Part shown: positions 26,956 to 36,787 of the stretch, piece after piece | How positions within the stretch are numbered: the stretch's first letter is position 1 | How the letters are laid out: the number at the start of each line of letters is the position of its first letter | Source: Photobacterium rosenbergii | GTDB taxonomy: Bacteria > Pseudomonadota > Gammaproteobacteria > Enterobacterales > Vibrionaceae | Length of the DNA stretch: 64,000 nt | Reading direction: 5' to 3' | Assembly (NCBI RefSeq): GCF_003026455.1 | Contig: NZ_PYMB01000004.1 | Span: 182,444-246,443, forward strand | Translations under genes and position numbers: made by a program | The notes under the pieces: model-generated | Told to the model about the DNA's origin: nothing | Databases searched by the model: none | Seen by the model: the letters and a program-made list of their open reading frames with translations, nothing else

Positions 26956-28002
26956 TTAGTGGCCGAAGGTGCGTGGTCGGGTGTAGTAGTCAATCAGCGG
27001 CACACACATGTTAGCAAGTAAGACGCTGAAGGCGACACCGTCAGGGAAGCCACCGAAGGTGCGGATCAAAAAGACCAACACACCGATCAAGGCACCGAAG
27101 ATCAAGCGGCCTTTGACTGTCGTCGAGGCCGAGACGGGATCGGTCGCAATGAAAAAAGCACCTAGCATGGTCGCACCTGAGAACAGGTGGAACAGTGGTG
27201 AAGCGGTATTATCAGGGCTGATCATAAACGCGATGGTACTGATGACGAACAATGCACCGAGCATGCCTGCAGGGATATGCCACTGGATCACGCGCATTTT
27301 CAACATGGTCAGGCCACCGAGCAAAAAGCCGAGGTTGACCCACTCCCAACCGATCCCGCCAATTAGGCCAAAAACAGGGCCAGAAAGGATCTCTGTTGCG
27401 GTATGGCCTGTTGTCAGTGATGTTTTTAACGTATCAAGCGGTGTCGCCATCGTCACGCCGTCGACCGACATACGAAGCTGGTGAACGCTGAAACCGTCAG
27501 GGGTGAAGCCCGTTAGGATTGCTGTCACACTATCAAGTAGGCTAACAGGTTCAGCCGCCAATGATTGCGGTGGGAGCCAGGTGGTCATTTGCAGTGGGAA
27601 TGAAATCAGCAGAACGACATAAGCCACCATGGCCGGGTTGAACAGGTTTTGTCCCAACCCCCCATAAAGGTGTTTGGCGATGACAATCGCAAATAGGCAG
27701 CCAATAACACTTATCCACCAAGGTGCTAGAGGTGGAATCGAAAGGCCAATCAATACACCAGTTAACAATGCGCTATTATCACGCAAATATGGCATCAAAG
27801 GGCGCTGGCGTAGTTTTAGAATCACAGCTTCTGTAGCCACACATAATGATGCAGCCAGTGCGATTTGGAGCAGCACGCCCCAACCAAAGAAGTACCATTG
27901 GGCGGCAACGCCCAAGCCAGTACAAAGGATAACAGTACGCATTAAGCTGCTGGTGCTTTTGCGACTGTGGGCATGGGGGGAGCTTGCAATATTAAAAGCC
28001 AC
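26956..28002 (-). CDS. rnfD: Ion-translocating oxidoreductase complex subunit D
   Basis: A 348-residue membrane subunit homologous to NqrB, with about ten helices. The covalent FMN site is the segment [13 protein letters not shown] (Thr of S/T-x-A-T). [18 protein letters not shown] and [16 protein letters not shown] are conserved NqrB/RnfD segments. It works with RnfG in moving electrons and ions across the membrane. It starts two bases after the rnfC stop and ends ten bases before rnfG. Confidence 0.95.
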   Translation of the reverse strand: MAFNIASSPHAHSRKSTSSLMRTVILCTGLGVAAQWYFFGWGVLLQIALAASLCVATEAVILKLRQRPLMPYLRDNSALLTGVLIGLSIPPLAPWWISVIGCLFAIVIAKHLYGGLGQNLFNPAMVAYVVLLISFPLQMTTWLPPQSLAAEPVSLLDSVTAILTGFTPDGFSVHQLRMSVDGVTMATPLDTLKTSLTTGHTATEILSGPVFGLIGGIGWEWVNLGFLLGGLTMLKMRVIQWHIPAGMLGALFVISTIAFMISPDNTASPLFHLFSGATMLGAFFIATDPVSASTTVKGRLIFGALIGVLVFLIRTFGGFPDGVAFSVLLANMCVPLIDYYTRPRTFGH

Positions 28003-28004
28003 AG

Positions 28005-30506
28005 TTAGTTTTCCTCATTATTTTCTTGTGCTTCTTTCGCAGCTTTGCGTGCCTTAGCGCGGGCAACGGCAGCAGCGACAGCGGCTTTCTTCGGATCAAC
28101 GTCAGCGTCGTCAGTTTGTTCCGTCTTAGCTTCTTCAGCAGGCGCTTCAGCAGGCGCTTCAGCTTGTGCTTGCTGTGCAGCCTTGCGTGCCTTGGCGCGG
28201 GCAACGGCAGCAGCGACAGCAGCTTTCTTCGGATCAACCTCGGCTTCGTCGGTTTGCTCTGGCTTGTCTTCTTCAGCAGGGGCTTCGGTTTGTGCTTGCT
28301 GGGCAGCTTTGCGAGCCTTAGCGCGTGCAACGGCAGCAGCGACAGCGGCTTTCTTCGGATCAACCTCAGCCTCGTCAGCATGCTCTGGCTTGGCATCTTC
28401 AGCAGGAGCTTCAGCTTGTGCCTGTTGGGCAGCCTTGCGCGCTTTGGCGCGTGCAACAGCAGCAGCGACAGCGGCCTTCTTCGGATCAGCATCAGCTTGT
28501 GTTGCGGTATCTTCGGTTGGCTGTTCAGGCTCGCCACCTGACTCCTGTGCAGCTTTACGCGCTTTGGCACGAGCTATAGCGGCAGCGACAGCAGCTTTCT
28601 TTGGATCAGATTCTGCGCTGGCCGATTGTTCTTCCGTTGGCTCTGCGTTCACATCAGCTTGCTGAGCAGCCTTACGGGCCTTAGCGCGGGCAATGGCTGC
28701 AGCAACAGCGTCTTTTTTGCTATCAGCGCTTTGCTCTGTTTGATTTTCAGCGTCAGTTTCAGTCTGTTCGGCGAGCTTGGCAGCTTTGCGTTCACGGGCT
28801 TGGCGCTTGCGCTCTTCACGCAGTTTTGCCATTTCGCTGTTATCAGGCACAGCGCTAGTGATCTTAGGTACTGCATTTGAGGTGTTAGCCGCCTCTGCTT
28901 GTTTAGCCTTGGCACGGGCAATGGCTGCGGCTACAGCAGGTTTCTTATCTGCTGTTTCTGAGCTAGCAGCGGCTTGTTTTGCTTTGACTCGGGCAATGGC
29001 AGCAGCCACAGCATCATCACCACCTTTTGATGCCATATCCTTGCGACGGTCTTCGGCTGCTTTCTTAAAGCGGTTTTCTCGTGCAGCTTTGTCGCGCTCA
29101 AAACGGGCTTGCTTGGCTTCGAAGCGCTGTTTGGCACGTTCGGCATTCGCGGCTTCTTGCTGGTTAGCCCAAATTTCAGCTTTGGCTTTGCGGTAGTAGT
29201 TAACTAGCGGGATTTCACTAGGACAAACATAGGCACAAGCACCACATTCGATACAGTCGAATAGGTTGTACTCTTCACATTTGTCGTAGTCTTTGTCCTT
29301 GGCATACCACTGTAGCTGCTGTGGCAACAGAGAGGTTGGACAAGCATCAGCACAGGCGCTGCATCGGATACATGCCATTTCATGGGTATGAAGGGGCAAC
29401 TCACGACGTTTCGGCGTCAGGATACAGTTAGTGATTTTGGTTATCGGCACATTGGCGTGCGGCAGGGTGAAGCCCATTAACGAGCCACCAATAATCACGC
29501 GCGGGTACTTGCGGTCCGGCTTGTAGCCGTAATTATCTAGCAAGTAGGAAATAGGTGTTCCTAAGCGGGCAAAAACGTTGCCACGTTGTTTGAAAGCCTC
29601 GCCGGTTAGGGTGACGACACGTTCAATCAGCGGCTCACCATCAATAATGGCGCGCTTGACCGCAAACGCGGTACCGACATTCTGTACCACAACGCCAACA
29701 GCCGATGAGCGTGATTGGCTTGGCACTTCACGGCCGGTCAGGAGTTTTACCAATTGCTTGGAGCTACCCGAAGGGTATTTGGTCGGTATCACGCGGATGA
29801 TAATGTTGTCTTGTGCAGACACACATTTTTCCAATGCCTTGATAGCTTCCGGCTTGTTATCTTCAATACCGATCAGGGTTAGCTTCGGCTTGACGATATG
29901 GCGAAGGATCCTGATCCCCTCGATCACTTCTTCTGCGTAATCCTGCATCAGACGATCGTCGGCAGTAATGTAAGGCTCACACTCCGCGGCGTTGATGATC
30001 AGGATATCGGCTAATCCGAGGCTACCTTGCAGCTTACGACCGGTCGGGAAACCTGCACCACCAAGGCCGGCAATGCCGCTTAGGCGGATAGCATCGATGA
30101 GCTCGGCGGGTTCAAGGGATTCGTAGTCAGCAATCTTGTGCTGGGAGCCCCATTGGTCTTCGCCATCACTTTTGATAACAACGCTGAGATCACTCAAACC
30201 TGAAGGGTGGGCTGTGGTTCTCTGTTCAATGGCCGTGACGGTGCCTGATGTCGGCGCATGGACTGGCACACACATGCTCATGTCACTTTTGGTCAATGGC
30301 TGACCTTTCAGTACTTTGTCGCCAACACTGACCAAGATCTCGCCTTTGGTACCGATATGCTGCTTGAGCGGAAGTACCAATTCGTCGGGGACGCCTGCAT
30401 GAGTGATCGCAGTACGGTTCGACAGGGTCTTGTTCTCGGCAGGATGGATACCGCCTGGGAAGTCCCACAGCTGACCTTGTTTGATTTGTTCAATAATAGA
30501 CAGCAT
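28005..30506 (-). CDS. rnfC: Ion-translocating oxidoreductase complex subunit C with a long repeat tail
   Basis: An 833-residue peripheral subunit that takes electrons from NADH. The N-terminal 450 residues are the conserved part: [12 protein letters not shown] (nucleotide/FMN site), a SLBB-like region, and two 4Fe-4S motifs [12 protein letters not shown] (about 379) and [12 protein letters not shown] (about 419). From about residue 500 the protein is a highly charged Ala/Lys/Arg-rich tail with eight copies of a VAAAxARAKAxxAA helix unit, the last four headed by DPKK. Long repetitive tails are known in gamma-proteobacterial RnfC; this one is longer than that of E. coli RsxC (740 residues overall). 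Second-to-third gene coupling is tight (1-2 bases). Confidence 0.96.
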   Translation of the reverse strand: MLSIIEQIKQGQLWDFPGGIHPAENKTLSNRTAITHAGVPDELVLPLKQHIGTKGEILVSVGDKVLKGQPLTKSDMSMCVPVHAPTSGTVTAIEQRTTAHPSGLSDLSVVIKSDGEDQWGSQHKIADYESLEPAELIDAIRLSGIAGLGGAGFPTGRKLQGSLGLADILIINAAECEPYITADDRLMQDYAEEVIEGIRILRHIVKPKLTLIGIEDNKPEAIKALEKCVSAQDNIIIRVIPTKYPSGSSKQLVKLLTGREVPSQSRSSAVGVVVQNVGTAFAVKRAIIDGEPLIERVVTLTGEAFKQRGNVFARLGTPISYLLDNYGYKPDRKYPRVIIGGSLMGFTLPHANVPITKITNCILTPKRRELPLHTHEMACIRCSACADACPTSLLPQQLQWYAKDKDYDKCEEYNLFDCIECGACAYVCPSEIPLVNYYRKAKAEIWANQQEAANAERAKQRFEAKQARFERDKAARENRFKKAAEDRRKDMASKGGDDAVAAAIARVKAKQAAASSETADKKPAVAAAIARAKAKQAEAANTSNAVPKITSAVPDNSEMAKLREERKRQARERKAAKLAEQTETDAENQTEQSADSKKDAVAAAIARAKARKAAQQADVNAEPTEEQSASAESDPKKAAVAAAIARAKARKAAQESGGEPEQPTEDTATQADADPKKAAVAAAVARAKARKAAQQAQAEAPAEDAKPEHADEAEVDPKKAAVAAAVARAKARKAAQQAQTEAPAEEDKPEQTDEAEVDPKKAAVAAAVARAKARKAAQQAQAEAPAEAPAEEAKTEQTDDADVDPKKAAVAAAVARAKARKAAKEAQENNEEN
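28030..28725 (-). repeat. Tandem repeats encoding the RnfC C-terminal tail
   Basis: The anchor TTCTTCGGATC (plus-strand view) recurs at 28087, 28225, 28351 and 28477, with diverged copies at about 28597 and 28711. The spacings are 138, 126, 126, 120 and 114 bases, all multiples of three. This suggests in-frame expansion or contraction by slippage or recombination. Confidence 0.85.
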
Positions 30507-30507
30507 G

Positions 30508-31089
30508 TTACTTCACCGTGCTTTCATTGTTATCGGCTGGAATGTTCACAACGGGGATTTGGTTCAAATCCCATTGCCAGCTCTCAGGCGTTGTTTCTAC
30601 CGGGATCATTTCAATACAATCGGTTGGGCAGGGCGCCACACAAAGATCACAACCGGTACACTCATCTTTTATGACGGTATGCAGGGCTTTAGTCCCCCCA
30701 ACAATCGCATCAACAGGACAAGCTTGAATACATTTGGTGCAGCCAATACACATATCTTCATGAATAAAGGCGACTTTCTTGATGCTTTTCTCCGCATCGT
30801 GGGCAGATTCCTGAACCTCGACACCCATTAAATCAGCGAGCTTTTCGATGGTCTGCTGACCACCTGGAGGACATTTATTGATGTCATCTCCGTTAGCGAT
30901 AGCTTCAGCGTAAGGGCGACAGCCAGGATAGCCACACTGTCCACACTGGGTCTGGGGTAAGATAGCGTCAATTTGCTCGACGATAGGATCGGCTTCGACC
31001 TTAAAACGGATCGATGCAAAGCCCAATATCAAACCGAAAATTGCGGCTAGGGCTGCAATGGCAATCACAGCAATGATTAATCCACTCAT
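30508..31089 (-). CDS. rnfB: Ion-translocating oxidoreductase complex subunit B
   Basis: A 193-residue ferredoxin-like subunit. One N-terminal membrane helix (about 3-27), then a four-Cys domain [24 protein letters not shown] that holds one cluster, then two 4Fe-4S motifs [12 protein letters not shown] and [12 protein letters not shown]. It relays electrons between the soluble donor side and the membrane subunits. It lies one base after rnfA and one base before rnfC on the same strand. Confidence 0.96.
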   Translation of the reverse strand: MSGLIIAVIAIAALAAIFGLILGFASIRFKVEADPIVEQIDAILPQTQCGQCGYPGCRPYAEAIANGDDINKCPPGGQQTIEKLADLMGVEVQESAHDAEKSIKKVAFIHEDMCIGCTKCIQACPVDAIVGGTKALHTVIKDECTGCDLCVAPCPTDCIEMIPVETTPESWQWDLNQIPVVNIPADNNESTVK

Positions 31090-31090
31090 G

Positions 31091-31672
31091 TTACAGTTTC
31101 ACCAATCCAGTAAAGCCCATAAAGGCAAGTGACATCAGACCTGCAGTGATCATCGCAATGGAAGCACCTTTAAACGGAGCTGGTACATCTGCTGCAGCAA
31201 TACGTTCACGCATGGAAGCGAAAAGAATGAGGACTAAAGAGAAACCAGCAGCGGCACCGAAACCATAAATAACCGACTCAATGAAGTTGTGGCGCTCATT
31301 GATGTTGAGCAGGGCCACACCCAGAACGGCACAGTTTGAGGTGATCAGCGGTAGGAAGATGCCCAGCAAGCGGTATAGGGTCGGGCTCGTTTTGTGTACC
31401 ACCATTTCTGTGAACTGTACAACTACCGCTATCACTAAGATAAAACTTAGCGTTCTAAGGTATTGGATACCTAGAGGTACGAGAATGTAGGTTTCGACTA
31501 AGTAAGCACACACTGACGCCAGTGTAAGCACAAAAGTGGTCGATAGCCCCATACCAATGGCCGTTTCCAGTTTTTTGGAAACCCCCATGAAGGGACAAAG
31601 TCCTAAAAATTTAACCAGTACAAAGTTGTTGACCAACACTGTACCTACGAGGAGGAGTAGGTATTCAGTCAT
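31091..31672 (-). CDS. rnfA: Ion-translocating oxidoreductase complex subunit A
   Basis: A 193-residue membrane subunit homologous to NqrE, with six helices. The two conserved Cys-containing half-helices are visible: [15 protein letters not shown] and [17 protein letters not shown], which with RnfE hold an intramembrane [2Fe-2S] cluster. AGGAGG lies just upstream of the ATG. First gene of rnfABCDGE-nth; it is divergent from uvrB across an unusually long 861-base gap. Confidence 0.96.
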   Translation of the reverse strand: MTEYLLLLVGTVLVNNFVLVKFLGLCPFMGVSKKLETAIGMGLSTTFVLTLASVCAYLVETYILVPLGIQYLRTLSFILVIAVVVQFTEMVVHKTSPTLYRLLGIFLPLITSNCAVLGVALLNINERHNFIESVIYGFGAAAGFSLVLILFASMRERIAAADVPAPFKGASIAMITAGLMSLAFMGFTGLVKL

Positions 31673-32051
31673 ACCGCCGTAATACTATTTGCAAAAGATC
31701 CTTATATTATCTTCCTTTGTTGCACCTATAACAACTCCCCTTGAGCAGGGTTTTTCTTCTTCGGCGACCTTTTCGCCATTCATTGCTGCAAAGTTAATGC
31801 AACTTAATGCGCCATTAACATTTTTGTCCACTCTGGTCGTTTAATTTATCCATGATGTAGCGTGGTTATTCTTGCCAGTATATCTGGACAAACATGCAAA
31901 GCATTACCGAAGAAAATGCCTGTTTAGTTACTTCTTGTTCGTTTTGTAACCAACCGCGTTTTGATACGTAGAAATTTGCTTCATTGGTCAATTTGGTACT
32001 AAAAAATAGCTTGATTTCCTTCAGCCCAGACAGCACAAGGGTTTAGCCCAC

Positions 32052-32074
32052 TTATCCACGGAAACTGTGGATAA
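32052..32074. promoter_or_regulatory. Pair of inverted DnaA boxes
   Basis: TTATCCACG on plus (32052-32060) and, on minus, a perfect TTATCCACA (32074-32066). They form an inverted repeat TTATCCAC-N7-GTGGATAA. The E. coli uvrB control region also contains a DnaA box (literature knowledge). Confidence 0.75.
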
Positions 32075-32261
32075 CTATGTTGATGGATGCTTGGAAACTA
32101 AGGTTCTCGTTCATCTCTATGCCGTTGCGGTTAAAATGTGACCAAGATCGGATATGCAATAAACCACTGTTATAGGTGGGGTGTTAGAGGAGAAAAATGT
32201 GCTGGGGATTAAAGATAGAGTGATTACTTTAGAGATAAATTAGATGCAACTATGCTGTGAA

Positions 32262-32275
32262 TTGATATAAATCAA
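32262..32275. promoter_or_regulatory. FNR-type box
   Basis: TTGAT ATAA ATCAA matches the FNR consensus TTGAT-N4-ATCAA at every defined position. It lies 587 bases upstream of rnfA and 258 bases upstream of uvrB. I could not find a clean -10 element at the class II distance on either strand. Confidence 0.65.
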
Positions 32276-32501
32276 AACTTGGATAAGTTGTGGAAAGTTT
32301 CCTCAAAAGCATATTTTGAAGAAAAGGAATTAAGGCCAAGCTGACCGGAAGGTAAACAACATAGAATTGTTGCGTGGGCGGTGATAATACGCGGCTAATC
32401 AGCGGTGGTCAAGATTTATTATTATGATTAAGGGCATTCTTGTTTGTCATTTCCGGTGAGGGTTATTGACATAACTTTCAGTCGTAGGACAATGGTCAGC
32501 A

Positions 32502-32521
32502 TACTGATCATCTAACCAGTA
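32502..32521. promoter_or_regulatory. LexA (SOS) box of uvrB
   Basis: TACTG-N10-CAGTA, a 20-base match to the outer positions of the LexA consensus, ending 12 bases before the uvrB start codon. The centre is less AT-alternating than ideal. uvrB is a classic SOS gene. Confidence 0.85.
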
Positions 32522-32533
32522 CGGTTTTATATT

Positions 32534-34570
32534 ATGGAAAAACCTTCAAGTAAGACGTTTAAACTTGCTTCCCGCTATTCTCCTTCCGGTGACCAGCCAA
32601 CGGCTATCAATCAGTTACTTGAAGGTTTGGATTCAGGGCTCGCTCACCAGACGTTGTTGGGCGCAACAGGTACCGGTAAAACATTCACGGTGGCCAATGT
32701 CATTGCCGAGGCGGATAGGCCGACACTTATCCTGGCGCCAAACAAAACATTGGCGGCACAGCTTTATGGCGAGATGAGGGAGTTTTTCCCTGAAAATGCG
32801 GTTGAATACTTTGTCTCCTACTATGACTACTATCAGCCGGAAGCCTACGTGCCGACCACAGATACCTTCATCGAAAAAGATGCGTCAGTGAATGCTCACA
32901 TCGAGCAGATGCGCCTCTCTGCCACCAAGGCCTTGATGGAGCGTCGCGATGTAATCATTGTTGCATCGGTATCGGCGATATACGGTCTGGGTGATCCTGT
33001 TTCTTATCTCAAGATGATGTTGCACGTGCGCCGTGGTGATATTTTGGACCAACGTGATGTGTTGCGCCGCTTGGCTGAACTGCAATACACCCGAAATGAT
33101 GTCGCTTTCGAGCGTGGTAATTTCCGGGTTAGGGGGGAAGTGATAGATATTTTCCCTGCTGAATCTGAAAAAGAAGCGGTAAGGATCGAGCTGTTTGATG
33201 ATGAGGTGGATTGCATCAGTATGTTTGATCCGCTGACAGGGGCTATCCTGCAGCGGGATCTGCCCCGTTGCACTATCTATCCTAAAACCCACTACGTAAC
33301 GCCCAGGGAGCGGGTGCTGGAAGCCATCGATGGCATTAAAGATGAGCTCGAAGGGCGTAAAAAGCAGTTGCTGGAAAACAACAAATTGGTTGAGGAGCAG
33401 CGTATTAGCCAGCGAACCCAGTTCGATATCGAGATGATGATGGAGCTGGGTTTTTGCTCGGGGATCGAAAACTATTCCCGTTACCTCAGTGGTCGTGCCG
33501 AGGGTGAGCCGCCACCAACCTTGTTTGACTACCTTCCACCAGATGGCCTGCTGATTATTGATGAGTCCCATGTCACCGTCTCACAAATCGGCGCCATGTA
33601 TCGCGGTGACCGCTCGCGCAAGGAGAATCTGGTGGAATATGGTTTCCGCCTTCCTTCTGCATTGGATAATAGGCCGCTTAAGTTTGAAGAGTTTGAGTCT
33701 TTGGCACCGCAGACGCTGTATATCTCGGCAACGCCTGGCAAATATGAGATCGAGAAATCTGGTGGGGATATTGCAGAACAAGTAGTCAGGCCAACGGGCT
33801 TGCTGGATCCGCAAATTGAAGTGCGTCCAGTTGCGACTCAGGTCGATGATCTCCTGTCGGAGATCAGGATCCGCGAGGCCAAACAAGAGAGGGTATTGGT
33901 CACAACCCTGACCAAGCGCATGGCAGAAGATCTCACTGAGTACCTGACTGAGCATGATGTAAGAGTGCGCTACCTGCACTCGGATGTCGATACAGTAGAG
34001 CGGGTTGAGATTATTCGTGATCTGCGCTTGGGCGAGTTCGACGTACTGGTTGGGATCAACTTGCTTCGTGAGGGCTTGGATATGCCAGAAGTGTCGCTGG
34101 TGGCGATCCTTGATGCAGATAAAGAAGGTTTCTTGCGCTCAGAGCGTTCATTGATCCAGACCATAGGCCGAGCAGCCCGTAACCTAGAAGGTAGGGCGAT
34201 CCTCTATGCCGATAGGATCACCGGGTCAATGGAGCGGGCGATGAATGAGACCGAGCGTCGTCGTGAAAAGCAGATCGCCCATAACGAAAAAAATGGCATT
34301 GTGCCTAAAGCGCTCGAGACTAAAGTGTCGGATATCATGGAGCTTGGTGCGCCCGGTAAAGGTAATAAAGCCAACCGAGCAGCACAGCTTCATAAAGTGG
34401 CCGAGAAGAAAGGGACTTATACCACAATGTCTCCACAAGAATTGGAGACTGAAATCCTACGGCTTGAAAAAGACATGTACGATGCTGCCCAGAACCTGGA
34501 GTTTGAAACAGCGGCGGAGCTTAGGGATAAAATTCACACATTGCGAGAGCAATTTATTGCTAACAGCTAA
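32534..34570 (+). CDS. uvrB: Excinuclease ABC subunit B
   Basis: A 678-residue DNA-damage recognition helicase of nucleotide excision repair; it is loaded by UvrA and recruits UvrC. Walker A GATGTGKT (about 39-46), the damage-verifying beta-hairpin [12 protein letters not shown] (about 92-106), helicase motif II DESH, motif [11 protein letters not shown] and a C-terminal UVR domain ([24 protein letters not shown]) that contacts UvrC are all present. Full family length. The ribosome-binding site is poor. A LexA box overlaps the promoter/leader, so SOS induction is expected. Confidence 0.98.
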   Translation: MEKPSSKTFKLASRYSPSGDQPTAINQLLEGLDSGLAHQTLLGATGTGKTFTVANVIAEADRPTLILAPNKTLAAQLYGEMREFFPENAVEYFVSYYDYYQPEAYVPTTDTFIEKDASVNAHIEQMRLSATKALMERRDVIIVASVSAIYGLGDPVSYLKMMLHVRRGDILDQRDVLRRLAELQYTRNDVAFERGNFRVRGEVIDIFPAESEKEAVRIELFDDEVDCISMFDPLTGAILQRDLPRCTIYPKTHYVTPRERVLEAIDGIKDELEGRKKQLLENNKLVEEQRISQRTQFDIEMMMELGFCSGIENYSRYLSGRAEGEPPPTLFDYLPPDGLLIIDESHVTVSQIGAMYRGDRSRKENLVEYGFRLPSALDNRPLKFEEFESLAPQTLYISATPGKYEIEKSGGDIAEQVVRPTGLLDPQIEVRPVATQVDDLLSEIRIREAKQERVLVTTLTKRMAEDLTEYLTEHDVRVRYLHSDVDTVERVEIIRDLRLGEFDVLVGINLLREGLDMPEVSLVAILDADKEGFLRSERSLIQTIGRAARNLEGRAILYADRITGSMERAMNETERRREKQIAHNEKNGIVPKALETKVSDIMELGAPGKGNKANRAAQLHKVAEKKGTYTTMSPQELETEILRLEKDMYDAAQNLEFETAAELRDKIHTLREQFIANS

Positions 34571-34610
34571 TCAGAGCCTGTGCATTTTGGCAACGTGGTA
34601 AATCGCAGGC

Positions 34611-34645
34611 AAAAAAAAAGCCAACCGATAATAGGTTCGGTTGGC
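34611..34645 (-). terminator. Terminator of qrr1
   Basis: On the minus strand GCCAACCGA-N8-TCGGTTGGC is followed by nine T. It faces away from luxO and is only 40 bases after the uvrB stop; the plus-strand side lacks a good T run (GTCATTGTTTT), so it may end uvrB transcripts less efficiently. Confidence 0.9.
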
Positions 34646-34713
34646 GTCATTGTTTTAGTGAAATAATTCCACAAACAACGTCAGTTGGCTAGGTTGACTC
34701 TCAGGAAGAGTCA
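34611..34713 (-). ncRNA. qrr1: Qrr1 quorum-regulatory small RNA
   Basis: Minus-strand RNA of about 103 nucleotides. It starts UGACUC, has a 5' stem-loop (GACTCT / AGAGTC, 34694-34714), then the invariant Qrr pairing core CCTAGCCAACTGACGTTGTT (34693-34674), and ends in a hairpin GCCAACCGA / TCGGTTGGC with nine T. Divergence from luxO, a sigma-54 promoter exactly 12 bases before the predicted start, and an upstream LuxO site match the vibrio qrr1 locus. Qrr RNAs with Hfq control luxR/hapR and other mRNAs at low cell density. The exact 5' end is inferred from the -12 element. Confidence 0.95.
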
Positions 34714-34723
34714 ATTTTATTAA

Positions 34724-34740
34724 AGCAGTATGCGTGCCAA
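34724..34740 (-). promoter_or_regulatory. Sigma-54 promoter of qrr1
   Basis: On the minus strand TTGGCACGCATACTGCT: the -24 GG (34738-34737) and -12 GC (34726-34725) are ten bases apart, with the TGGCA context of the RpoN consensus. It places the RNA start at about 34713. Confidence 0.92.
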
Positions 34741-34825
34741 CTTTTTATAGTCCTCTTTAGTTGTACTTTTTTAGGGGGTTAACAGCAAAATTAGCCGTCT
34801 ATAGTAATTATTTGTGGACAGTAAT

Positions 34826-34838
34826 TTGCATTTTGCAA
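34826..34838. promoter_or_regulatory. LuxO-binding enhancer site
   Basis: TTGCA TTT TGCAA is a perfect match to the reported LuxO operator TTGCA-W3-TGCAA. It lies about 90 bases upstream of the qrr1 -24 element and about 130 bases upstream of luxO, the usual distance for a sigma-54 activator, and could also serve luxO autoregulation. Confidence 0.9.
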
Positions 34839-34966
34839 ACCAATGTGCGATTCATAATGCTAATAGCATGATGCTTGGCTATATTTAAGCGATTACTTAG
34901 AAAAAGTCGCACCATATTTTTTCTTTTGTTTACAATTAGTAAAGATTGATGGGACTTGGAGGGGCA

Positions 34967-36409
34967 ATGGAAAGCAGAACAAACCAACGCCGTATTCTGA
35001 TGGTTGAAGATACGGCCTCAGTCGCAGCGTTATATAAGTCATACCTCAATCCACTGGGCGTATCCGTAACCATTGTTGGTACGGGAACTGAAGCACTGGA
35101 TTTTGTCAAAGACGTCACCCCCGATCTCATCTTACTTGACTTGAGATTGCCAGACATGGAAGGCATGCAAGTCTTAGAAGAGGTAAAGCGGGATAACCCG
35201 AGTATCCCCGTTGTCATCATGACAGCGCATGGTTCCATTGATGTTGCGGTCGAGGCCATGCGTTATGGCGCTAAAGACTTTTTGATCAAGCCATGTGAGG
35301 CCGATCGATTACGTGTCACGGTCAATAATGCCCTAAAGGACGAAGACAGAAAGGCCAAAGGCGAAACGTCCCAGTCAGCGTCTAAGCAATCAGGGGCTCA
35401 ATACCAAGGCTTTATTGGTAACAGCTTGCCAATGCAGGCGGTTTACCGGGTCATTGAATCTGCTGCATCCAGTAAAGCAACGGTATTTATTACCGGGGAA
35501 AGTGGTACTGGTAAAGAAGTGTGTGCAGAGGCCGTGCACGCAGCAAGTCCTCGTAATGACAAACCATTTGTCGCCCTCAACTGTGCAGCCATTCCTAAAG
35601 AGTTGATCGAAAGTGAATTATTTGGCCATGTGAAAGGGGCGTTTACCGGTGCGTCGACAGAGCGTCAGGGCGCGGTTGAATTAGCTAATAATGGTACGCT
35701 GTTCCTTGATGAACTGTGTGAGATGGATTTGGATTTGCAAAGCAAATTGCTTCGATTTATCCAAACCGGTACCTATCAAAAGGTGGGTTCTTCAAAAACC
35801 AGTACCGTGGATGTTCGCTTTGTTTGTGCGACCAATAGGAACCCATGGCTAGAAGTGCAAGAAGGGCGGTTCCGTGAAGATCTTTACTATAGATTGCATG
35901 TCATCCCTGTGACCTTGCCACCGCTTCGTGAACGTGGTGGCGATGTCATGGAGATAGCCCACGCCCTACTGGCGCTGATGTCAGTCGAAGAAGGCAAAAA
36001 CTTCACCCGTTTTTCACCGCAAGTTAGCACTTTATTTGAACAGTACCACTGGCAAGGTAATGTTCGTGAACTGCAAAACGTTATTCGCAACATAGTTGTG
36101 TTAAATTCTGGTGAAGAAGTTACTTTGGAAATGGTACCTCCACCAATTAACCAAGGTGGCGTTAAAATTGCATCACATCAACCTGTTGCTTCTGGAAATA
36201 CGCCTGAGGAATCACCTCAGCTACAGACAAGCACAACACAAATAATAGATAAATCGCAGGTTGAACCGCTGTGGATTGTTGAGAAGCGCGCAATCCAAGC
36301 CGCAATTGATGCTTGTGATGGCAATATTCCACGTGCTGCGGGTTTGTTGGAAGTTAGCCCGTCAACAATTTACCGTAAATTACAAACCTGGCAGGAAGCG
36401 CAAGGTTAG
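34967..36409 (+). CDS. luxO: Quorum-sensing response regulator LuxO
   Basis: A 480-residue sigma-54-dependent activator. Receiver domain 1-120 with phospho-acceptor Asp58 in [16 protein letters not shown]+ domain from about 148 with Walker A GESGTGKE (about 177) and the sigma-54-contacting GAFTGA loop (about 225); C-terminal Fis-type helix-turn-helix (about 442-476, [28 protein letters not shown]). When phosphorylated by LuxU at low cell density it switches on qrr genes. GGAGGGG lies just before the chosen ATG, giving [16 protein letters not shown]; earlier in-frame starts lack this. Followed 18 bases later by luxU. Confidence 0.97.
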   Translation: MESRTNQRRILMVEDTASVAALYKSYLNPLGVSVTIVGTGTEALDFVKDVTPDLILLDLRLPDMEGMQVLEEVKRDNPSIPVVIMTAHGSIDVAVEAMRYGAKDFLIKPCEADRLRVTVNNALKDEDRKAKGETSQSASKQSGAQYQGFIGNSLPMQAVYRVIESAASSKATVFITGESGTGKEVCAEAVHAASPRNDKPFVALNCAAIPKELIESELFGHVKGAFTGASTERQGAVELANNGTLFLDELCEMDLDLQSKLLRFIQTGTYQKVGSSKTSTVDVRFVCATNRNPWLEVQEGRFREDLYYRLHVIPVTLPPLRERGGDVMEIAHALLALMSVEEGKNFTRFSPQVSTLFEQYHWQGNVRELQNVIRNIVVLNSGEEVTLEMVPPPINQGGVKIASHQPVASGNTPEESPQLQTSTTQIIDKSQVEPLWIVEKRAIQAAIDACDGNIPRAAGLLEVSPSTIYRKLQTWQEAQG

Positions 36410-36427
36410 TTGTAGGGAGAGAAATAC

Positions 36428-36787
36428 ATGGCAATGACAATTAATGCTGAAACCATCAAACGTATGGCAGATGAAGTCGGCGAGGAAACATTGACATTAC
36501 TCCTCAATGTATTTAGCGATGAATTGGAGCAGTACCAGCGACAGCTTTCCGATCAGCCTTCGATCAAGCAGGTTAGAGAGATAAGTCACGCCATTAAAAG
36601 TAGTGCGGCCAGCTTTGGTGCTGATGATCTTGCTGATATGGCGCAAGAGTGTGAGTCGCGTGTTAAGCAAGGACAGGATGAGTGGATCGTAGACCACCTG
36701 CCTGAGTTCAGGCAGATGGTTGAAGGGATGGCGGTTGAGTATAAGCGCCTAGCCAGCCATGATAATCCCGTGAATAGCCTGTTTTAA
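36428..36787 (+). CDS. luxU: Quorum-sensing phosphorelay protein LuxU
   Basis: A 119-residue HPt protein that takes phosphate from LuxQ/CqsS-type hybrid kinases and passes it to LuxO. The phospho-accepting His54 lies in SHAIKSSAASFGADDLADMA. The rest is a four-helix bundle. GGGAGA precedes the ATG; a second ATG two codons on is possible. Its last 39 bases overlap the 3' end of the convergent yvcK gene, with no terminator between them. Confidence 0.95.
   Translation: MAMTINAETIKRMADEVGEETLTLLLNVFSDELEQYQRQLSDQPSIKQVREISHAIKSSAASFGADDLADMAQECESRVKQGQDEWIVDHLPEFRQMVEGMAVEYKRLASHDNPVNSLF

Larger units (their letters stand above)
31673..32533. other. Long regulatory intergenic region between rnfA and uvrB
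   Basis: 861 bases with no gene longer than a few codons. It contains convergent DnaA boxes (32052-32074), a perfect FNR box (32262-32275), a LexA box (32502-32521) and an eight-codon reading frame with a strong ribosome-binding site (about 32196). It could also encode an unrecognised small RNA. Confidence 0.6.

Noticed and set aside
28045..28665. Long plus-strand frame opposite the rnfC tail
   Set aside because: It is the antisense shadow of the Ala/Lys-rich repeats, with no ribosome-binding site.
32885..33571. 228-codon minus-strand frame inside uvrB
   Set aside because: Entirely antisense to a full-length conserved gene; typical shadow frame.
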